A DNA stretch of 64,000 nucleotides from an uncultured Anaerococcus sp. (GCF_943912825.1 NZ_CALTUX010000001.1:51157-115156); one strand, 5' to 3'; numbered from the stretch's first letter, positions 42,404 through 51,779 are shown. Translations and numbers: made by a program. The notes: generated by a model from the letters alone, not told the origin.

Positions 42404-43300
42404 ATGTATGATATTTATATTCAATTAGCTATATTTTTGGCCTTTGTCTTTGTCCTTAAAATGTTTTTGCCAAAAATAAAAGGACACATGGGTGAATCAA
42501 TAGTTAAAATCAAGTTGAAAAGTCTTGATAAAGATAAGTATAAAGTTATAAATAATTTAGTCTTAGAAAATGCAGGAGGTACTACAAAATCAACTCAAAT
42601 TGACCACCTTGTAGTGTCAACTTATGGGATTTTTTCTATAGAAACTAAAAACTATAAGGGCTGGATATTTGGGTCTGAATTTGGTAAAAATTGGACTCAA
42701 AACATTTATGGTAACAAGAAAACTTTTATGAATCCAATTTTACAAAATTACGCCCATATAAAGGCTGTAGAAAATATTTTAAAAGATTCGTATCCTAATA
42801 TGAAATACTTTTCTATTATAGCCTTTTCTCCAGAAGCGGAAATTAAGGTAAAACTTAAGGAATCTGTAGTTTGCAAGATGGCACAGGTTTCAAAAGAAAT
42901 AGAAAAATTATCTAATGAAGAGATAATCGATAAAGGTGAATTAGAAAGGATTTTAGAAATAATCCAGGGAAATAGGCTAAATATAAGCAACAGAGATCAT
43001 GTTAAAAATATTAAAGAAGCTAAGAAAAATAAGGATAAATCAAAAGAGAATCAAGCAATCAAGATAAAGAAATCTCCAGAAAAAAAGATTGAAAAAGTGG
43101 AAGAAATAGATCCTAAAATAATAAAGGAAAAAGTTAAAGAAAAGGAAGCTAAGCTAGATATAAAAAAAGAAAAGGATGACAATATCAAGCTTTGCCCAAA
43201 ATGCGGAAGTCCTCTTGAAATAAGAAGCGGTAGGTATGGGTCTTTTTTGGGATGCACAAATTATCCAGCTTGCACTTATGTGGAAAGTATGAAGGAGTAG
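42404..43300 (+). CDS. NERD-domain protein with topoisomerase-type zinc finger
   Basis: A 298-residue protein. An N-terminal membrane helix (about 5-22) is followed by a NERD nuclease-related domain (about 30-160, with IDHLVVSTYGIFSIETKNYKG containing the D-xnE-x-K pattern). A Lys/Glu-rich linker (about 200-260) and a C-terminal four-cysteine zinc ribbon of topoisomerase type (LCPKCG and GCTNYPACTY) complete it. The combination suggests membrane-linked DNA binding or cutting. The biological role is unknown. Confidence 0.85.
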   Translation: MYDIYIQLAIFLAFVFVLKMFLPKIKGHMGESIVKIKLKSLDKDKYKVINNLVLENAGGTTKSTQIDHLVVSTYGIFSIETKNYKGWIFGSEFGKNWTQNIYGNKKTFMNPILQNYAHIKAVENILKDSYPNMKYFSIIAFSPEAEIKVKLKESVVCKMAQVSKEIEKLSNEEIIDKGELERILEIIQGNRLNISNRDHVKNIKEAKKNKDKSKENQAIKIKKSPEKKIEKVEEIDPKIIKEKVKEKEAKLDIKKEKDDNIKLCPKCGSPLEIRSGRYGSFLGCTNYPACTYVESMKE

Positions 43301-43355
43301 TTTTTTATAAGCTTGCCTCTAACATTAGATAAGCTATAAAATTAGAAAGGATAAT

Positions 43356-43997
43356 ATGTTTTTTAAAAACACAGTAAAGAAATTTTTTATAGAAGATGGT
43401 AGTCATGACCTTTTTTGCTTTATATTTGGCTTGGTATTTTTATTTATTTTTACATTTTTTATGATGCCTAAATGGATATTCTGTCTGGGAATTGGAGTTC
43501 TTACAAGTTCAATTTTTAGATATATTACAACAGATGGTCTTTTTTATAAAGAATTTAAAAATTTAGACAATAGAAATAAAAGATTTGATTACATACTTAG
43601 TAAAAATATTTTTACCCTTTTGTTCCTTTCGGGTTTTGTTTTGCTACTATATTTTTTAGTTAATGTGGGAGAGAGATTTGCTTTTACAAGTTATAATAAT
43701 TTTAACTTTAAGTTAGTTTTTTATTTTATTATATATATACTTGCGACCGAAAATATTATTTTAATCTTTAGTCATAGGATGGTACCCAATTATAAATCAG
43801 GAAAAATAAGAAATACTAATAAAGATATAGAAGTTGGAATAAATAATTTAAAAGCTATGATACCTTCTTTGCTTTTAAATATAATCTTACTTGTCTTGAT
43901 TTTTATATACAGAATGAACTTAACTATTGTTGCAGGAATCTTTTATTTATTTGTTTCTACAGTTGTATTCAGCATCAATAAAAGATTGAGTTCTTAG
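43356..43997 (+). CDS. unknown polytopic membrane protein
   Basis: Not recognised. The 213 residues hold about five or six membrane helices (near 18-58, 82-102, 115-138, 168-186 and 188-207) and no motif I can assign. AGAAAGGATAAT precedes the ATG. The 55-base gap from the NERD gene has no clear terminator, and the next unknown gene starts 24 bases on, so all may be co-transcribed. Confidence 0.65.
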   Translation: MFFKNTVKKFFIEDGSHDLFCFIFGLVFLFIFTFFMMPKWIFCLGIGVLTSSIFRYITTDGLFYKEFKNLDNRNKRFDYILSKNIFTLLFLSGFVLLLYFLVNVGERFAFTSYNNFNFKLVFYFIIYILATENIILIFSHRMVPNYKSGKIRNTNKDIEVGINNLKAMIPSLLLNIILLVLIFIYRMNLTIVAGIFYLFVSTVVFSINKRLSS

Positions 43998-44021
43998 TGA
44001 ATTGATAGTGAGTATATAAAA

Positions 44022-44873
44022 ATGATGAAGAAAATAATCAATAAAAAAATATTACTAGAAATAATTTTCTATGCATTGTCATTTCCTCTTATATTTTGTA
44101 TCTTTATATTATGTGCTAAGCTTGAATTTATACCTATATTTAATAATTTACTTCTTATTTTATCTGAGCTTGGATTTTTTGCTTATCAGATTATTTTTAT
44201 ATACAAATTCACTAATATTAAAATAAACTTTTATGTGAAGATGTTTATAAGTCTAGTTTTGATTGGCATAATGTTTTTGTCGGCATACTTTATACTAATA
44301 ATGAGCATTTTTGCTTTTAAGGACAATGAGCCTTTTACCTATAAAGGGGAAAAATATTATATCCTAAATGAAGGCTGGCTTGATGATGATTATGAAATTT
44401 ATAGGAAAAAAATAATTACAATGGATAAGCTTAATTTTGAAGATTCAAAGAAAATTTTTAAGGATACCAGTAATATTTCAAATGATCAAGCAAAAGATAA
44501 GCTTAGTATTTATTTTGATAAAGATAAGCGAATTATCAGAAGCCAAAAACCAATAGCAGATGAACAGCCCGAATCTTATATTAGTGAGAAAGAAATTTCA
44601 AAAGATTTTAGTCTAAGAGATGCAAAATTAATAGCAAATTCACCTTATGGCCTTGTTGAAGTCGATAGGGCAGGGGCGAGGTCAAGGTGGTTTTTTGTTG
44701 AAGTTACAGATAATAAATTAAATTTTATTTCAGAAATCCCTGATACTAGTCCTGAAATTAGCGGGGAAACTTCTGAGGATGGTCTTATTTTACTTAGGTG
44801 TGAAGATGTTAATGGAAATATAAATTTTTATAAGTCAGAAGACTTAGGCAAAACTTTTAAACTTATTGATTAA
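44022..44873 (+). CDS. unknown membrane protein with extracellular C-terminal domain and Asp-box motif
   Basis: Not recognised. The 283-residue protein has three N-terminal membrane helices (about 10-32, 38-58, 68-95) and a soluble domain from about residue 105. Near its C-terminus is SEDLGKTF, an exact match to the S-x-D-x-G-x-T-W/F Asp-box of beta-propeller proteins, though only one copy is seen. The start is uncertain between ATG 44022 and 44025, since the ribosome site is weak. Confidence 0.6.
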   Translation: MMKKIINKKILLEIIFYALSFPLIFCIFILCAKLEFIPIFNNLLLILSELGFFAYQIIFIYKFTNIKINFYVKMFISLVLIGIMFLSAYFILIMSIFAFKDNEPFTYKGEKYYILNEGWLDDDYEIYRKKIITMDKLNFEDSKKIFKDTSNISNDQAKDKLSIYFDKDKRIIRSQKPIADEQPESYISEKEISKDFSLRDAKLIANSPYGLVEVDRAGARSRWFFVEVTDNKLNFISEIPDTSPEISGETSEDGLILLRCEDVNGNINFYKSEDLGKTFKLID

Positions 44874-44879
44874 AAATAT

Positions 44880-44907
44880 TTGATTTTAAGTTAAATTTGC
44901 ATATAAT
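44880..44907 (+). promoter_or_regulatory. promoter of the fluoride riboswitch transcript
   Basis: TTGATT (44880-44885) and TATAAT (44902-44907), spacing 16, a few bases before the aptamer. Confidence 0.7.
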
Positions 44908-44913
44908 TATTTT

Positions 44914-45006
44914 AGGGAATGAAGTTCTCCCGTGATTATAATCTAAAGAATCTAAAACGCGAAAGCTGATGACTTCTACTTGATTGTAGGGGTGTCAGCT
45001 TTTTTT
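44914..45006 (+). promoter_or_regulatory. fluoride riboswitch (crcB RNA) with transcription terminator
   Basis: The aptamer begins GGGAATGAAGTTCTCCC and continues through AAAACGC to GCTGATGACTTCTAC, matching the conserved order of the crcB motif (AUG-GUUC-CCC stem, AAC junction, GCUGAUGACUUC segment). The aptamer's 3' part is shared with a terminator whose arms AGCTGA (44964-44969) and TCAGCT (44995-45000), plus CTAC/GTAG inside, precede seven T residues. Fluoride binding would therefore permit readthrough into the antiporter gene. Confidence 0.87.
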
Positions 45007-45028
45007 GTTAGGAAATTAAGGAGGTAGT

Positions 45029-46225
45029 ATGATTTTATCTTTAGGACTTATCCTGCTAGTGGGAATGAGTCTTGCTAGTATTTTTAAGAAAATAGGCTTG
45101 CCTGCTATTATTGGCATGCTTTTAACAGGGATTATCCTTGGGCCAGAGCTTTTAAACTTGATTGATTCTAATACATTAGCAATCTCATCAGATTTAAGGA
45201 CTATTGCCCTTATTATTATCTTACTTAAGGCAGGCTTGTCTTTAGATATTTCTGACCTTAAGAGGGTAGGCAAATCGGCAGTTCTTTTGTCCTTCTTGCC
45301 AGCATCATTTGAAATTTTGGCCTACGCAATATTTGCACCTATGGTTTTAAGCTTAAATATCATTGATGGACTTCTTATGGGGGCTGTGATGGGAGCTGTT
45401 TCTCCTGCCATAGTTGTGCCAAGAATGGTTAAGCTAATTGATGAGGGCTATGGTAAAGAAAAGTCTATTCCTCAGATGATCCTTGCTGGAGCATCTTGTG
45501 ATGATGTCTTTGTCCTTGTTCTTTTTTCATCATTTTTATCTATGGCTAAGGGCGGAAGTTTTTCAGCTGGATCTCTTATAAAAGTGCCTATTTCAATAAT
45601 ACTTGGCATAGGAGTCGGAATTTTAATTGGTTTTTTGCTTTATTATTTCTTTGAGATGAAATTTAAAAAAGGATCCTACATTAGAAACTCTAGCAAGGTT
45701 ATTATTATTTTAGGTATTTCATTTTTGCTCGTAAGTATGGAAGGCTTATTAAAAAATCTTGTTCCAATTTCTGGATTACTTGCAGTTATTGCTATGGCTA
45801 GCTCCTATAAAATAAAGGCTAAGGATGACCTAGTTAGAAGACTTTCAGATAAATTTGCTAAGTTGTGGATATTTGCAGAAGTGCTTTTATTTGTCCTAGT
45901 TGGAGCTGAAGTTGATATAAAATATATGACTGAAGTAGGGTTTTATGGGATAATATTAATATTTTTAGGACTTATGATAAGGGCTGTTGGTGTATTTATT
46001 GCTATAGGATTTTCTGACCTTAATAAAAAAGAAAAATTATTCTCCATTTTTTCTTATATGCCAAAGGCTACTGTCCAAGCTGCAATTGGATCGGTTGCTC
46101 TTGCTAATGGTTTGTCATCAGGTCTTGCTATTTTATCTGTAGCTGTGCTTGGAATTTTAATTACAGCACCCCTTGGGGCTATCTTGATAGATAAAACTTA
46201 TAAAAAACTTTTACTTAGAGGATAA
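45029..46225 (+). CDS. cation:proton antiporter, CPA family, fluoride-responsive
   Basis: Integral membrane protein of 398 residues with about 12 to 13 helices, resembling KefB/NhaP-like monovalent cation:proton antiporters (N-terminal LPAIIGMLLTGIILGPELL; SPAIVVPRM in the core). It lacks a TrkA-N domain. A fluoride riboswitch controls it, and sodium/proton antiporters are one of the known gene classes under that RNA, so a role in fluoride or pH tolerance is likely. AAGGAGGTAG precedes the ATG. Confidence 0.87.
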   Translation: MILSLGLILLVGMSLASIFKKIGLPAIIGMLLTGIILGPELLNLIDSNTLAISSDLRTIALIIILLKAGLSLDISDLKRVGKSAVLLSFLPASFEILAYAIFAPMVLSLNIIDGLLMGAVMGAVSPAIVVPRMVKLIDEGYGKEKSIPQMILAGASCDDVFVLVLFSSFLSMAKGGSFSAGSLIKVPISIILGIGVGILIGFLLYYFFEMKFKKGSYIRNSSKVIIILGISFLLVSMEGLLKNLVPISGLLAVIAMASSYKIKAKDDLVRRLSDKFAKLWIFAEVLLFVLVGAEVDIKYMTEVGFYGIILIFLGLMIRAVGVFIAIGFSDLNKKEKLFSIFSYMPKATVQAAIGSVALANGLSSGLAILSVAVLGILITAPLGAILIDKTYKKLLLRG

Positions 46226-46243
46226 AATACTGAGTTTTTAAAA

Positions 46244-46252
46244 TGGTATAAT
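46244..46252 (+). promoter_or_regulatory. extended -10 promoter of thyX
   Basis: TGGTATAAT is an extended -10 element 29 bases before the thyX start; no good -35 is visible at the usual distance. Confidence 0.45.
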
Positions 46253-46281
46253 AGAATTAAGATTAGAAAGAAAGGTATTTT

Positions 46282-47055
46282 ATGACAGAAGCTAAGTTAA
46301 AAGTTAAATTATTAAATTATACACCAAATGGAGAAGAGACAATAGCTCAGGCCGGCAAGCTTTGTTATTCACCTGTGGGGGTGGATGAGATTTCTAAAAA
46401 GCAAGATGAAGAATCTATCGCCAAATATGTAAAGATGCTCGCAAGCATGGGTCATATGTCTCCGATTGAGCATATTTCCTTTACCTTCGCAGTAGAGGGA
46501 GTATCAAGGACTTTGACCCATCAATTAGTTCGCCACAGGCTTGCTTCCTATTCTCAGCAATCTCAAAGATATGTAAAATTAGAAGGTTTTGAATATATAA
46601 TCCCACCTCACATAAAGGAAAACCCTAAAGCTGTCGAAATTTTTATAAAAGCTATGGAAGAAGACCAAAAAGCCTATGATAAGCTCACAGATATTTTATT
46701 TGATAAGCATTTTAAAGACTTTATAGTTGATGGAATGGATGAAAAGACAGCAAGAAGACAAGCTAGCAAGAAGGCTATAGAAGATGCAAGATACGTATTT
46801 CCAAATGCTTGCGAGACTAAAATTGTATTTACAATGAATGCTAGAACCCTTCTTCATTTTTTCTCTCTAAGGTCTTGTAACAGAGCCCAGTGGGAGATAA
46901 GAGAACTTTCTGATCAGATGATTAGGCTTGTAAAGGGGATTTATCCAAATATCTTTGCTAAAGCAGGTCCATCATGCCTTGGAGGTCCTTGTCCAGAGGG
47001 GAAAATGACTTGCGGAAAAATCAATGAAGTTAGGGAAAAATATAAAAATATATAG
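46282..47055 (+). CDS. thyX: flavin-dependent thymidylate synthase
   Basis: Makes dTMP from dUMP using methylene-THF and NADPH with FAD. The ThyX signature RHRxxSxxxxSxR is RHRLASYSQQSQR at residues 84-96. Length 257 is normal. Because ThyX yields THF rather than DHF, it reduces the need for dihydrofolate reductase. A weak terminator follows. AGAAAGG precedes the ATG. Confidence 0.96.
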   Translation: MTEAKLKVKLLNYTPNGEETIAQAGKLCYSPVGVDEISKKQDEESIAKYVKMLASMGHMSPIEHISFTFAVEGVSRTLTHQLVRHRLASYSQQSQRYVKLEGFEYIIPPHIKENPKAVEIFIKAMEEDQKAYDKLTDILFDKHFKDFIVDGMDEKTARRQASKKAIEDARYVFPNACETKIVFTMNARTLLHFFSLRSCNRAQWEIRELSDQMIRLVKGIYPNIFAKAGPSCLGGPCPEGKMTCGKINEVREKYKNI

Positions 47056-47073
47056 GGCCTTTGGGCTCTTTTA
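47054..47073 (+). terminator. terminator of thyX
   Basis: AGGGCC-TTTG-GGCTCT forms a 6-bp stem with one G-T pair, followed by TTTA. It begins at the stop codon. Confidence 0.55.
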
Positions 47074-47128
47074 TATTTGCTAAAAATGGGTATATATACA
47101 TATATGATATAGACAGGAAGGAAGAATT

Positions 47129-47830
47129 ATGTCTTATATAAGTTTAAAAAATGTGAGCAAAAAATATAAGTCAGGAAGTACTGAGATAGTTGCTAATGAC
47201 AATATAAGTTTTGACCTTGATGAGGGAAAACTTCTTATAATTGTCGGAGCATCAGGTGCTGGGAAAACTACTTTACTAAATATAATAGGCGGAATGGAGC
47301 AAGCAAGTTCCGGAGATATATTAATTGATGGTAAGAATCTATCAAAATTAAATGATAAGGACCTTACCACCTATAGGCGTGATGATGTTGGTTTTGTATT
47401 TCAGCATTATAACCTTATACCAAATCTAACAGCCCTTGAAAATGTTGAATTAGCTAGCGAATTATCAAAAGATTCTCTAGTGGCAGAAGAGGTCTTAGAT
47501 GAGGTAGGTCTTAATTCCAGGTATGAAAATTTCCCATCACAATTATCCGGGGGAGAGCAGCAGAGAGTTGCTATTGCAAGAGCATTAGCTAAAAATCCTA
47601 AGCTTTTATTATGCGATGAGCCCACAGGTGCCCTAGATTATAAAACAGGAAAAAATATCTTAAAACTATTACAAGATGCTTCAAGAAGGCTTGGAGCAAC
47701 AGTTATAATAATAACCCACAACTCCCTTATAAAGCCTATGGCAGATGAGGTAATAGAGCTTAAAGATGGGAAAATCCTAAAAGCATATAGCAATGAAAAT
47801 CCAAGACCAGTTGGAGAGCTGGAGTGGTAA
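47129..47830 (+). CDS. MacB/LolD-type ABC transporter ATP-binding protein
   Basis: ATPase of 233 residues. Walker A is GASGAGKTT (40-48), the signature is LSGGEQQR and Walker B is LLLCDEPTGALD. The FQHYNLIPNLTALENVELA block is typical of the MacB/LolD/FtsE exporters that pair with FtsX-like permeases. The permease gene starts one base after its stop. GGAAGGAAG precedes the ATG. Confidence 0.93.
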   Translation: MSYISLKNVSKKYKSGSTEIVANDNISFDLDEGKLLIIVGASGAGKTTLLNIIGGMEQASSGDILIDGKNLSKLNDKDLTTYRRDDVGFVFQHYNLIPNLTALENVELASELSKDSLVAEEVLDEVGLNSRYENFPSQLSGGEQQRVAIARALAKNPKLLLCDEPTGALDYKTGKNILKLLQDASRRLGATVIIITHNSLIKPMADEVIELKDGKILKAYSNENPRPVGELEW

Positions 47831-47831
47831 G

Positions 47832-50800
47832 ATGAATACTTTTTACAAAAATATAATAAGGGATATGAAAACAACCCTTGGCAAGGTATTTTCGATTGGG
47901 GTCATGGTAGGACTTGCAACGATGATAATTGTAGGACTAAACCTAACAGGCCCATCTATGAGAAAAAGCCTTGACGAGTCCCTAAAAATCTATAAGCATC
48001 CTGATATAATAGTCAGATCAACCTATCCAATGGATTATGAAGATAAGATTCTCTTAGAAAATGACGATGATATCAAGGATATTTCCTTTATAAAAATTAT
48101 AGATTTAGAAAATCAAGATAATATTATAAGAATAAAGTCCTTTGATAATAATTTTGAAAAAATAGATATGGTCGAAGGCCAAAAATTAAAAGCAAAGGAT
48201 GAAATAATTTTAGATAAGGCCCTAATGTCTACTTATAAAATTGGTGATTATGTAGATTTTTCCTATATAAATGATAAGCAGAAGGATACAAATAAGCTTA
48301 AAAATACCAAGTATAAAGTAGTTGGATTTTTTAATACCAGCCAAAGATTTCTTGAAGATATGAAAGAAATTTCGCAAGTTGGAAAAAAAGAGATAGCTGG
48401 CCTTGCCTTTATTTCAGAAGAAAATTTTGAAAAAGAAAAATTTGATGAAGTAAATATTTCTTATAAAACTACTGAAGAATTAAATAAAACAAGTAATGAA
48501 TACAAAAAAATTGTAAAAGATAAGAAGGATGCTATAGACAAGGCCATCCTCTCTAGACCAAAGGAGGTATTAGAGAAGATAAAAACTGAGGCAAATGATA
48601 AGATAAATAAGGCCGAGGGCGACTTATCTGATGCTAGAGAAAAAATATCTGAAACTGAAAAAGAATTAAAAGATGCTAAGATAAAAATTGATGATGGATT
48701 TAGTAAATACGGGACAGAAAAAGCAAAGTACCATAGAGAAATTGAAAATGCCAAGGCTAAGCTTAGTAAGGCAAGAAATGACTTGATTAGAGGTCAGGCA
48801 GAGCTGGATAAGGCTAAGATTGATTTAGAAAATTCAAGAAATAAATATAATGAAGAGATTAGAATAAATGAAGAAAAGTTAAATGATTCTTATCGACAGA
48901 TTAAGGCAGGCCAAGATGAAATTTCAAGCAAAAAACAAGAAATAGAAAATGCTCTAAGTCAGATAGATGCTTCTATTAATGAATCTTTACAAGTTAATGA
49001 TCAATTACCAGACTCTAATGAAAATCAGGCGGATTTAGGACTTGAAACTTTAGATCAGCCACAGTCATCTTCTGTTAATTTAGAAGAAGAAATAGCCAAG
49101 CAAAAGGCACCCCTACTAGCGGGCCTTGAAGAAATTAAGAAAAAGGAAGCTGAATTAAACAAAGCCCTTGCTTCTTACAATCAAGGAAAAGCCAAGTTTG
49201 AGGAAGAAAAAAAATCAGGTGCAGCAAAGCTTGACCAGGGCTTAAAAACTGTAAATAGCAAGCAAACAGAAATCAACAGAGGCTGGACATCTTATTATCA
49301 AGGTTCAGATGAGCTTGAAAAAAATAGGGTAAAGGGGGCAAATGACTTAAAAAAAGCCTACAGGGACCTTATAAAGTCAAAAGCTGATTATGAAAAGGGT
49401 CTAAAGGAATTTGAAGATAAAAAAGCAGAATCCCTAGATGATATAGAAGAAGGGGAAGAAGAGATAAAAGACCAAAAGGAAGCCCTTCTAAAGCTTACAG
49501 ATCCAGAATATAAGGTGAGTACAATCTTTGATAACGAGGGCTTAGATACCTATTATCAAAACTCCCTAAATATGGACAAATTATCCCTAGTATTTCCTGT
49601 ATTTTTCTACATGGTAGCCATGCTTGTTACCCTTACAACCATGAAAAGATATATAGAAGAGCAGAGGCTCATAAATGGTAGTCTAAAGTCCTTGGGCTAT
49701 TCAAATAAATTAATAGCCAGGAGATTTTATATTTATGGTCTGATACCTACCTTGATAGGGTCAATAATCGGTGGGATATTAGCTAGATTTCTAATAGCGG
49801 GGATAATATTTAAGGCCTATTCAACAGGTTTTTCTATAATAAATATGAGCTTCACATCATCGCTTCTTTTGATTATAGGGTCTGTAATTCTTTCAGCAAG
49901 TTTAGTAGCCTTAACAGTATTTTTCACCTCTAAGGAAACAGTAAACGAGTCACCGGCAAGGCTACTTCAGGCAAAGGCTCCAGAAAAGGGATCTCAAATT
50001 CTTTTAGAAAAGATAAGGCCGATTTGGAAGAGACTTTCTTTCATGCAAAAAATAACGGCTAGGAACCTATTTAGGTATAAGTCAAGGATGTTTATGACCC
50101 TCTTTGGAGTAGCAGGCTGCACAGCCCTCATATTTTTCGGCTTTGCAATGATTGATTCACTAAAGGATACATCAGCCATCCAGCAAAATGAACTCTTCCA
50201 CTACCAATCAATATCCATCCTAGATCAAAAGTCAGATAGGAAAGCCTTCGATGATTTGATAGAAAAAGATAAGAGGCTTGATATTAGAAATGAAAGTGCA
50301 AGTCTAAATAGAAATGGCACAGACCTTGACCTATCAATTATAATACCTAAGGATATGGCTAGGTTTAATGATTTCGTATCTTTAAGAAAAAATAAAAATA
50401 ATCCTATAAATCTAAAAGAAGCTAAGGTTGTAATTACAAAAAATGCTAGCAAAAAGCTTAAATTGAAGGAAAATGACAAGATAAAGGTAGAAGTAGATAA
50501 GAAATTAATAGAAATTGAGATAGGAGCAATTACAGAAAATTATGTAGGAGATTATCTATATATTTCCAAGGACTATTATGAAGATTTGACCTCCAATAAA
50601 CTAAGTGTAAACGCTGATTATATAAAGGGTGATCCTGATAAAACTACCCATAAATTAGAAGATATCGACGATATTCTTGCAGTAATAAATACAAGCCGAG
50701 CCTATGAATCAATGGATGCCTTGCTTGCTAATTTAAACTTAGTAATAGTTGTAATAACCCTGGTTTCATCTGTACTTGCAAGTGTCGTTTTATATAATAT

Positions 50801-51134
50801 AACCGATATAAATGTAAGCGAGAGGAAAAGAGAGCTTGCAACCATAAAAGTTCTAGGATTTTATCCAAAGGAAGTAACAGCCTATATCTATAGGGAAATA
50901 TTTATCCTAAGCCTTATAGGCATAGGAGGTGGGTATTTACTAGGTTATCTAATGTTTAGGTATATAATTGACCTAGTTGCTCCAAGAGATATCATGCTTT
51001 CCTATAAGCTTCATCCTTTAAGTTTTATAGTAAGTGCAGCTATAACCCTCATCCTATCAATGATTATGCTTATATACGTACACAATAAACTTAAAAATAT
51101 CGACATGGCTGAGGCCATGAGCAGTGGAGAATAA
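47832..51134 (+). CDS. FtsX-like ABC permease with long extracellular coiled coil
   Basis: A 1100-residue permease. It has one membrane helix near residues 18-40, an extracellular region, three helices near 585-700, one near 752-775, a second extracellular region, and three helices near 968-1085. This is a duplicated FtsX/MacB layout. Residues about 235-550 are heptad-rich Lys/Glu/Ala sequence that should form a long helical hairpin outside the membrane. The substrate is unknown; such systems export peptides or act as mechanotransmitters. ATG 47832 is preferred to an earlier in-frame start inside the ATPase gene. Confidence 0.9.
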   Translation: MNTFYKNIIRDMKTTLGKVFSIGVMVGLATMIIVGLNLTGPSMRKSLDESLKIYKHPDIIVRSTYPMDYEDKILLENDDDIKDISFIKIIDLENQDNIIRIKSFDNNFEKIDMVEGQKLKAKDEIILDKALMSTYKIGDYVDFSYINDKQKDTNKLKNTKYKVVGFFNTSQRFLEDMKEISQVGKKEIAGLAFISEENFEKEKFDEVNISYKTTEELNKTSNEYKKIVKDKKDAIDKAILSRPKEVLEKIKTEANDKINKAEGDLSDAREKISETEKELKDAKIKIDDGFSKYGTEKAKYHREIENAKAKLSKARNDLIRGQAELDKAKIDLENSRNKYNEEIRINEEKLNDSYRQIKAGQDEISSKKQEIENALSQIDASINESLQVNDQLPDSNENQADLGLETLDQPQSSSVNLEEEIAKQKAPLLAGLEEIKKKEAELNKALASYNQGKAKFEEEKKSGAAKLDQGLKTVNSKQTEINRGWTSYYQGSDELEKNRVKGANDLKKAYRDLIKSKADYEKGLKEFEDKKAESLDDIEEGEEEIKDQKEALLKLTDPEYKVSTIFDNEGLDTYYQNSLNMDKLSLVFPVFFYMVAMLVTLTTMKRYIEEQRLINGSLKSLGYSNKLIARRFYIYGLIPTLIGSIIGGILARFLIAGIIFKAYSTGFSIINMSFTSSLLLIIGSVILSASLVALTVFFTSKETVNESPARLLQAKAPEKGSQILLEKIRPIWKRLSFMQKITARNLFRYKSRMFMTLFGVAGCTALIFFGFAMIDSLKDTSAIQQNELFHYQSISILDQKSDRKAFDDLIEKDKRLDIRNESASLNRNGTDLDLSIIIPKDMARFNDFVSLRKNKNNPINLKEAKVVITKNASKKLKLKENDKIKVEVDKKLIEIEIGAITENYVGDYLYISKDYYEDLTSNKLSVNADYIKGDPDKTTHKLEDIDDILAVINTSRAYESMDALLANLNLVIVVITLVSSVLASVVLYNITDINVSERKRELATIKVLGFYPKEVTAYIYREIFILSLIGIGGGYLLGYLMFRYIIDLVAPRDIMLSYKLHPLSFIVSAAITLILSMIMLIYVHNKLKNIDMAEAMSSGE

Positions 51135-51155
51135 GGCGGAGCTTCCGTCTTTTTC
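51133..51155 (+). terminator. terminator of the ABC transporter operon
   Basis: AAGGCGGA-GCT-TCCGTCTT is an 8-bp stem with one G-T pair, followed by TTTCTTTTT. It overlaps the stop codon. Confidence 0.75.
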
Positions 51156-51184
51156 TTTTTATTCCTAGATAAAAATAAAATTTT

Positions 51185-51193
51185 TGTTATAAT
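51185..51193 (+). promoter_or_regulatory. extended -10 promoter of the phosphatase-yhaO-yhaN run
   Basis: TGTTATAAT is an extended -10, 16 bases before the start codon region; no clear -35. Confidence 0.4.
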
Positions 51194-51209
51194 TATAGGG
51201 AGGTGAATT

Positions 51210-51779
51210 ATGAAAATTATTTTAGTGAGACACGGATTAACAGAAGCTAATATGAAGATGGTCTATTCAGTTGATGAAACGAAATTAGAAGAAAGTGGCC
51301 TATACATATTAGATAGGACAAAAGAATTACTTAAAAATTATGAGATAGATGAAGTTTATACATCAAACCTCTACAGGGCAAAACAAACTGCGAACTACCT
51401 AGGCTATAAAGACTTTAATAGCGATGGACGCTTAAATGAGATGAACTTTGGGGACTTTAAGGGTAGAAGCCTTTTAGATGTAAGAGAAAATGAAAAGGAA
51501 TTTTTTATAAAAGAAAAGTCAGACTACTTTGGCCTAAAATATCCAAATGGAGAATCAAGGCTTGATGTAATAAAAAGAGTAGGAGATTTTCTTGAAGAAA
51601 AATCTAAGGAAGATAAGACGATCTTAGCAATTAGTCATGGGATTGCCATAAGATCATCATTATTTTGGATATTAAAAGATCTTGATAATTGGCCATCATT
51701 TTGGATAGATAATGGTTCCCTAACAGTTTATAAGATTGAAGATGGCAAAAAGCTTATAGAAAGCGTCAATCTAATATGA
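51210..51779 (+). CDS. histidine phosphatase family protein
   Basis: Phosphoglycerate mutase-like phosphatase of 189 residues. The catalytic RHG is at 7-9, with a later SHG in LAISHGIAIR and conserved TSNLYRAKQTA and EMNFGDFKG. Related to CobC and PhoE-type phosphatases; the substrate cannot be read. GGGAGGTG precedes the ATG. The stop overlaps the next gene by four bases. Confidence 0.88.
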   Translation: MKIILVRHGLTEANMKMVYSVDETKLEESGLYILDRTKELLKNYEIDEVYTSNLYRAKQTANYLGYKDFNSDGRLNEMNFGDFKGRSLLDVRENEKEFFIKEKSDYFGLKYPNGESRLDVIKRVGDFLEEKSKEDKTILAISHGIAIRSSLFWILKDLDNWPSFWIDNGSLTVYKIEDGKKLIESVNLI

